The notes beneath the pieces were generated by a model. It searched no databases. It was not told where the DNA came from and saw nothing but the letters and a program-made list of their open reading frames with translations. Below, one piece after another: positions 6,715 through 10,108 of a stretch of DNA of 10,108 nt. Each line of letters opens with the position of its first letter. Position 1 is the stretch's first letter. Source of the stretch: Akkermansia muciniphila (GTDB taxonomy: Bacteria > Pseudomonadota > Gammaproteobacteria > Burkholderiales > Burkholderiaceae_C); the NCBI GenBank assembly GCA_943327015.2, contig CALPVM020000058.1:1-10108 (forward strand), in the 5' to 3' direction. Made by a program: the position numbers and the translations under genes.

Positions 6715-7782
6715 ATGAATCCTATTGCCTTTGCAATACCGGTATTCTTCTTATTAATTGCCCTTGAAATGTGGGTTGCCCACCGTCGGGGGCTATCGGT
6801 ATACCGATTCAATGACAGCCTCACCTCCATCAACGTAGGCATCATGAGCGAATTCAGCAAAGCCATGGGCGGCATCGTTAGCGTGGCCATGTACGTTTTA
6901 ATTTCCGAGCGATTTGGCGCCTTTGTGTGGGACACCAGCCACCCCATGACGTGGATCACAGCCCTTCTGCTCTATGACTTTTGTTATTACTGGGTACACC
7001 GTACCGGGCATGAAATCAACATCTTTTGGGCCTCCCATGTGGTGCACCATAGCAGTGAAGAGTTCAATCTCTCAACGGCCTTACGCCAATCGTCTACCGG
7101 CTTTTTGTTTCGCTGGATTTTCTACATACCGCTGGCTTTGCTCGGGTTTCCAGTGAAGGTCTTTATCATTGTTGGCCTGATCGATTTTGTGTATCAATAC
7201 TGGGTACACACCAAGTTAATTGGTCGCCTGGGTTGGCTTGAATACGTAGTGGTTACTCCATCTAACCACCGTGTTCACCATGGTCAGAACGACTATTGCA
7301 TGGACAAAAATTACGGTGGCATTTTTTCATTTTGGGACCGCATGTTTGGCACCTACGCCGACGAGCGTGAAGATGAAGAGCCTGTGTACGGCGTACGCAA
7401 ACCATTGCATAGCTGGAACCCGTTATGGGCCAACTTTAACCATTTTGACCTTATTTGGCATCAAGTGCGTCACGCAGAAGGATGGCGCAACAAACTGATG
7501 TACGTTTTTGGCAAACCCTCTTGGACACCCGCTGAAAATGACGCAACTCCACCATTTTCTGGCGCCAATTTTGAGCGCTTCGACACGCCCACATCCTCTA
7601 GGCTCAAGCAGCTCGCACTTTTTACGACTATTGCAAGTGCGGTGCTGTTAATAGTGTTTTTTGCCGTTCAATCAAAACTGCCAACGCCACTGCGCATAGG
7701 CTTTTGTGTGGTGATGGTATTGATTCTGGCAGGAGTTGGCCGGGCCATTACACGTACAAATTTAACCAAGCCCAACCCATGA
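6715..7782 (+). CDS. Membrane di-iron hydroxylase, alkylglycerol monooxygenase-like (fatty acid hydroxylase/sterol desaturase superfamily)
   Basis: A 355-residue membrane enzyme with the histidine clusters that hold two irons in this superfamily: H95-RTG-H99, H108-VV-H111-H112, His165 and H185-RV-H188-H189. The residues around them, HEINIFWASHVVHHSSEEFN (99-118) and then LSTALRQS (119-126), plus TPSNHRVHHGQNDYCMDKNY (181-200), resemble animal AGMO closely as I recall it. AGMO cleaves the ether bond of alkylglycerols using tetrahydrobiopterin. Glu100, right after His99, is at the place of a glutamate reported important in AGMO. Membrane helices are visible near residues 4-20, 48-64, 80-94, 131-160, 299-318 and 326-343; the last two match the AGMO C-terminal layout, though the tail is shorter than in the roughly 445-residue human enzyme. 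The stop overlaps the next start by ATGA. The superfamily is certain; AGMO-type activity and substrate are inferred. Confidence 0.88.
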   Translation: MNPIAFAIPVFFLLIALEMWVAHRRGLSVYRFNDSLTSINVGIMSEFSKAMGGIVSVAMYVLISERFGAFVWDTSHPMTWITALLLYDFCYYWVHRTGHEINIFWASHVVHHSSEEFNLSTALRQSSTGFLFRWIFYIPLALLGFPVKVFIIVGLIDFVYQYWVHTKLIGRLGWLEYVVVTPSNHRVHHGQNDYCMDKNYGGIFSFWDRMFGTYADEREDEEPVYGVRKPLHSWNPLWANFNHFDLIWHQVRHAEGWRNKLMYVFGKPSWTPAENDATPPFSGANFERFDTPTSSRLKQLALFTTIASAVLLIVFFAVQSKLPTPLRIGFCVVMVLILAGVGRAITRTNLTKPNP

Positions 7783-8342
7783 TAAGCCTAGCCATTACCG
7801 ATGCACTGCTGTGCGCTTGTGCCCTCTGGCTGTCAAGCCAAACCAACATAAAAATAGGCCCCCGCCTAGCGTTTGGACTTTTAGCCATACCTGCGCTGCT
7901 GGGTGCTTTACGCTTTTCAGGGCTGTATCCTCTAGAGCGCTGGCATCAGCTTTTTTCTATTATGAGCGCTAGTGCGGCTTTGCCTTTGCTTGCCATGAGT
8001 GCACTTTGGCCAGCATCGGTAGTTGCGCTGCAAAAGCGTTTTGCCCTTATTTTTCTGGGTGGTGCCATGTTAATGGGCTTGCTGATTGCGGGCTTAGGCA
8101 AGTTACGCCTTTACGACCATTCACTCGCAGTGATCAGCATGGTGGTATTGTTCTGGGTTTTTACACGACAAGGAGCACGCTTAGCCGCCACAGGAGCGGT
8201 ATGCATGTTAGTGGGATCGATATTGTTTCTGGCCAAAGTACACATTGCAGGAATTTTGATGCCCGGTGATTTACTGCATTTGGGCATGGCCGCAGGGTTG
8301 GTGCTAGTAGCACGTGGTTTTATCTTTCCACACAGCACATGA
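7779..8342 (+). CDS. Unrecognised polytopic membrane protein coupled to the AGMO-like hydroxylase
   Basis: I do not recognise this protein. It has 187 residues, mostly hydrophobic, with six or seven probable membrane helices near residues 3-19, 28-46, 59-78, 88-106, 115-130, 134-152 and 165-181. Polar residues that could matter lie in or beside the helices: Asp8, Arg45, His56, Asp113, His114, Lys153, His155, Asp164 and His167. No family signature, including that of the YhhN/TMEM86 lysoplasmalogenases, could be matched by eye. The ATG at 7779 overlaps the TGA of the hydroxylase gene as ATGA and has no ribosome site of its own, so translation is probably coupled and expression tied to the hydroxylase. 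The frame extends upstream to 7704 inside the hydroxylase gene, but that would add 25 soluble residues and a 79-base overlap. A partner, substrate handler or second enzyme for the hydroxylase are all possible. Confidence 0.75.
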   Translation: MISLAITDALLCACALWLSSQTNIKIGPRLAFGLLAIPALLGALRFSGLYPLERWHQLFSIMSASAALPLLAMSALWPASVVALQKRFALIFLGGAMLMGLLIAGLGKLRLYDHSLAVISMVVLFWVFTRQGARLAATGAVCMLVGSILFLAKVHIAGILMPGDLLHLGMAAGLVLVARGFIFPHST

Positions 8343-8383
8343 CCAAAGCTGTGGACAACTACCCAACAACCATGGCAAGTTGA

Positions 8384-8392
8384 TGCTATACA
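8384..8392 (+). promoter_or_regulatory. Possible extended -10 promoter for the P450 gene
   Basis: The 128-base gap 8343-8470 holds TGC followed by TATACA (8387-8392), an extended -10 pattern with four of six hexamer matches. It would start transcription near 8399 and leave a leader of about 70 bases. No good -35 box accompanies it. The rest of the gap is AT-rich and shows no strong hairpin with a T-run that would end the upstream operon. Confidence 0.28.
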
Positions 8393-8470
8393 TAGAGTTT
8401 TAGGTACTGCCCAAATAAAAGGCAAATAAAGTCCATTAAACTTTAATTGACTAACTCCGAACCCTTTTCC

Positions 8471-9847
8471 ATGACCACCATGAACCCAAACCGTCCCCCG
8501 GGCCCCAAAGGCCTGCCCTTGGTTGGTGAAGCTCTCCGATTCCAAAAAGACCCCTTTGGATTTTTTTTATGGCTCCGCGAGAGTTTTGGCGATATTGTGG
8601 AGGACAAATCGTCACCCATTACATGGGTAACCATCTACTCCCCAGAAGCGATTGAACACGTTCTGGTTCGTGCTGCCAAGAATTACAAAAAAGACAGAAT
8701 CTTAATGAGTTGGAGTCTGCTATTTGGTGAAGGCTTACTGACCAGCGAAGGCGACCATTGGAAGCGCGACCGCAACGCGATACAACCCACCTTTTCTCGT
8801 GTTCGGCTGGAATCGTACTTTCCATCCATGCGTCAACATGCGCTTAAAACAGCAGATTTATTGAAGGAGTCAGAAGCCCACCCTGTTGATATTGGTGAAG
8901 CCATGAACACCTTGACCTTGAATATTGCTTTAGAGGCGCTGTTTGGGTCTGGAACGGATTCGGATTTCTTGCCCTCGCATTACCAAACGGTGCAAAAAGC
9001 GCTCACCGACATTACCGATTGGTTCGAGTTTTCAAGCGGCGCTTGGGCGGTGCTGCCCCAGCTTTTTCCCAGATTCCCATTCCCGAAAAAAATCAGGTAC
9101 CAAAAGTCTGTGGCAAAACTGGATGTTTTGATGGGCGAGATTATTGAAAAGAAGCGAAAGTCCATTTCAGACTCCAATACATCGCAAGATTTACTGGGTG
9201 CTTTGATCGCAGCCTCTGATCCAAGTCTTGGTGCGCAAGCATCAAACACCAACCAACAAGTGCGTGACCATGCCCTAACGTTCTTTTTGGCCGGGCACGA
9301 AACCACTTCTCTGGCACTGACCTACATTTTGCGTTTACTTGCCATCCATTCCGATATTCAGGAGCAATTGCGGCAGGCTTTAGCAGATTGCCCTGATCTG
9401 GATTCCTGTGAATTATTGGATCAGGTCATTGATGAGGCCTTGCGTCTTTTTCCACCTGCAGCAGTCACAGCACGCGAATCCATTGAACCGGATGAAATTC
9501 AGGGCTATGCCATCGCACCCGGTTCTACAATAGGTATTCCTATCTGGGCGATTCATCGAGATGCCCGTTATTACGGAGACGATGTCGAGGCGTTTCGTCC
9601 GTCACGCTGGACCGCTGAATTTCGAAAAAAATTACCTCGTTCGATGTATTTACCATTTGGCTTTGGGCCTCGTATCTGTGTCGGCTTTCGTTTTGCTCAG
9701 CAGGAAATGAAGATTATTCTGCAATCGCTTTTAGCAGCGTTTCGCATCCGAATCAACCCGGAGCATATCGCCATACAACTGCGCCTCTCCATAACGATGC
9801 GGCCTAAAGATCCTGTCATGCTTAGCTTTGAGCCAATTCAAAAATAA
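8471..9847 (+). CDS. Cytochrome P450, stand-alone, soluble
   Basis: A heme-thiolate monooxygenase of 458 residues that inserts one oxygen atom from O2 into an organic substrate; the substrate is unknown. Seen in order: the proline-rich PPGPKGLPLVG (residues 9-19), W97-KRD-R101 of helix C (heme propionate contact), the I-helix oxygen-activation motif AGHETTS (274-280), E322-ALR325 of helix K, and the heme loop FGFGPRICVG with Cys403 as thiolate ligand. No membrane anchor or fused reductase is present, so it must borrow electrons from a ferredoxin or flavodoxin system outside the window. The general look is of the CYP4/CYP102-like branch, which often oxidises fatty acids, but I cannot name a CYP family. 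ATGs at 8471 and 8480 are both possible starts; a TTG at 8447 is less likely. No clear ribosome site is seen before any of them. Confidence 0.95.
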   Translation: MTTMNPNRPPGPKGLPLVGEALRFQKDPFGFFLWLRESFGDIVEDKSSPITWVTIYSPEAIEHVLVRAAKNYKKDRILMSWSLLFGEGLLTSEGDHWKRDRNAIQPTFSRVRLESYFPSMRQHALKTADLLKESEAHPVDIGEAMNTLTLNIALEALFGSGTDSDFLPSHYQTVQKALTDITDWFEFSSGAWAVLPQLFPRFPFPKKIRYQKSVAKLDVLMGEIIEKKRKSISDSNTSQDLLGALIAASDPSLGAQASNTNQQVRDHALTFFLAGHETTSLALTYILRLLAIHSDIQEQLRQALADCPDLDSCELLDQVIDEALRLFPPAAVTARESIEPDEIQGYAIAPGSTIGIPIWAIHRDARYYGDDVEAFRPSRWTAEFRKKLPRSMYLPFGFGPRICVGFRFAQQEMKIILQSLLAAFRIRINPEHIAIQLRLSITMRPKDPVMLSFEPIQK

Positions 9848-9889
9848 TCTCAATCAACACCCATAGATTCACAGATAAAGTCAAACCTA

Positions 9890-10108
9890 ATGACTGAACG
9901 CACTTCTTGCTCTTGGAACACCCATTTCTCACTATTACGGGAACTGGCTGATGTCCCTATTATTTTGGTTGGTGAAAGCGCTATATATCTATGGTCGCAG
10001 CACTACGGGCTGAATAGCAAAGCAGACATTGGCACGCCTACGCTGCAGTTGTATGCCAACCCTGCGGATATAAAAGCTGCTGATTCGCGTTTACAACATC
10101 ACCCTCAC
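9890..10108 (+). CDS. N-terminal part of an unrecognised protein, faintly nucleotidyltransferase-like
   Basis: From the ATG at 9890 a frame stays open for 73 codons to the window end, starting 42 bases after the P450 stop. I do not recognise the product. The stretch VPIILVGESAIYLWSQHYG (residues 22-40), then GTPTLQLYANPADI (48-61), has the shape of the small nucleotidyltransferase-fold proteins that open with a VLVGGxA...W...Y strand and helix followed by a TSxDIDF strand. Here the two acidic residues of that strand would be replaced by Thr51 and Gln53. If the relation is real, this copy is diverged or inactive at that site. No strong ribosome site precedes the start. It could be cotranscribed with the P450 gene. 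That it codes is likely from the continuous frame; the fold is a guess. Confidence 0.55.
   Translation, partial: MTERTSCSWNTHFSLLRELADVPIILVGESAIYLWSQHYGLNSKADIGTPTLQLYANPADIKAADSRLQHHPH

Noticed and set aside
7704..7778. Upstream extension of the small membrane protein by 25 residues
   Set aside because: It would lie wholly inside the hydroxylase gene and be soluble; the ATGA overlap start at 7779 leads straight into the first membrane helix.
8458..8468. 11-base string CGAACCCTTTT shared with the pyrG leader (602-612), both just before start codons
   Set aside because: Several 11-base matches are expected by chance in 10 kb, and the copy before the P450 gene lacks the second arm of the hairpin.
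8561..8568. Run of eight T in the P450 gene as a possible frameshift site
   Set aside because: The zero frame reads through it into well-conserved P450 sequence with all motifs intact, so no shift is needed.

Overview
The window looks like a chromosomal segment of a betaproteobacterium, most likely order Burkholderiales. The support is the order pyrG-kdsA-eno-ftsB, the Burkholderiales-like enolase and FtsB sequences as I recall them, and moderate GC with compact gene spacing. A genus cannot be fixed from this alone. Every gene except the first lies on the plus strand, and there is no gene-free stretch longer than about 130 bases.

Bases 1-516 hold the first 172 codons of coaBC (coenzyme A biosynthesis) on the minus strand, cut by the window edge. 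It diverges from pyrG across a 110-base intergenic region with a perfect TATAAT box and a small perfect hairpin just before the pyrG start. Then come pyrG (CTP synthase) and kdsA (Kdo-8-phosphate synthase, with the metal-dependent residue set), joined by an ATGA overlap. A 99-base gap with promoter-like and palindromic sequence leads to eno (enolase) and, 30 bases on, ftsB (division protein). These are housekeeping genes: nucleotide supply, the Kdo sugar of lipopolysaccharide, glycolysis and septum formation.

From about 4.9 kb the content becomes less standard. A full-length half-size ABC exporter related to MsbA follows ftsB. Next is a membrane di-iron hydroxylase whose histidine boxes and surrounding residues resemble alkylglycerol monooxygenase (AGMO, the ether-lipid-cleaving enzyme of animals) more than ordinary sterol desaturases. 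It overlaps by ATGA a small polytopic membrane protein that I do not recognise. After a 128-base gap comes a stand-alone cytochrome P450 with all heme-binding motifs and no redox partner in view. The window ends inside an unrecognised gene with a faint resemblance to nucleotidyltransferase-fold proteins.

The part most worth following is 6.7-9.85 kb: two oxygenases of different chemistry, both from families that often act on lipids or long alkyl chains, flanking an unknown membrane protein translationally coupled to one of them. A joint lipid-modifying role is an inference from content and order only. I saw no CRISPR array, tRNA, rRNA, insertion sequence or phage gene.
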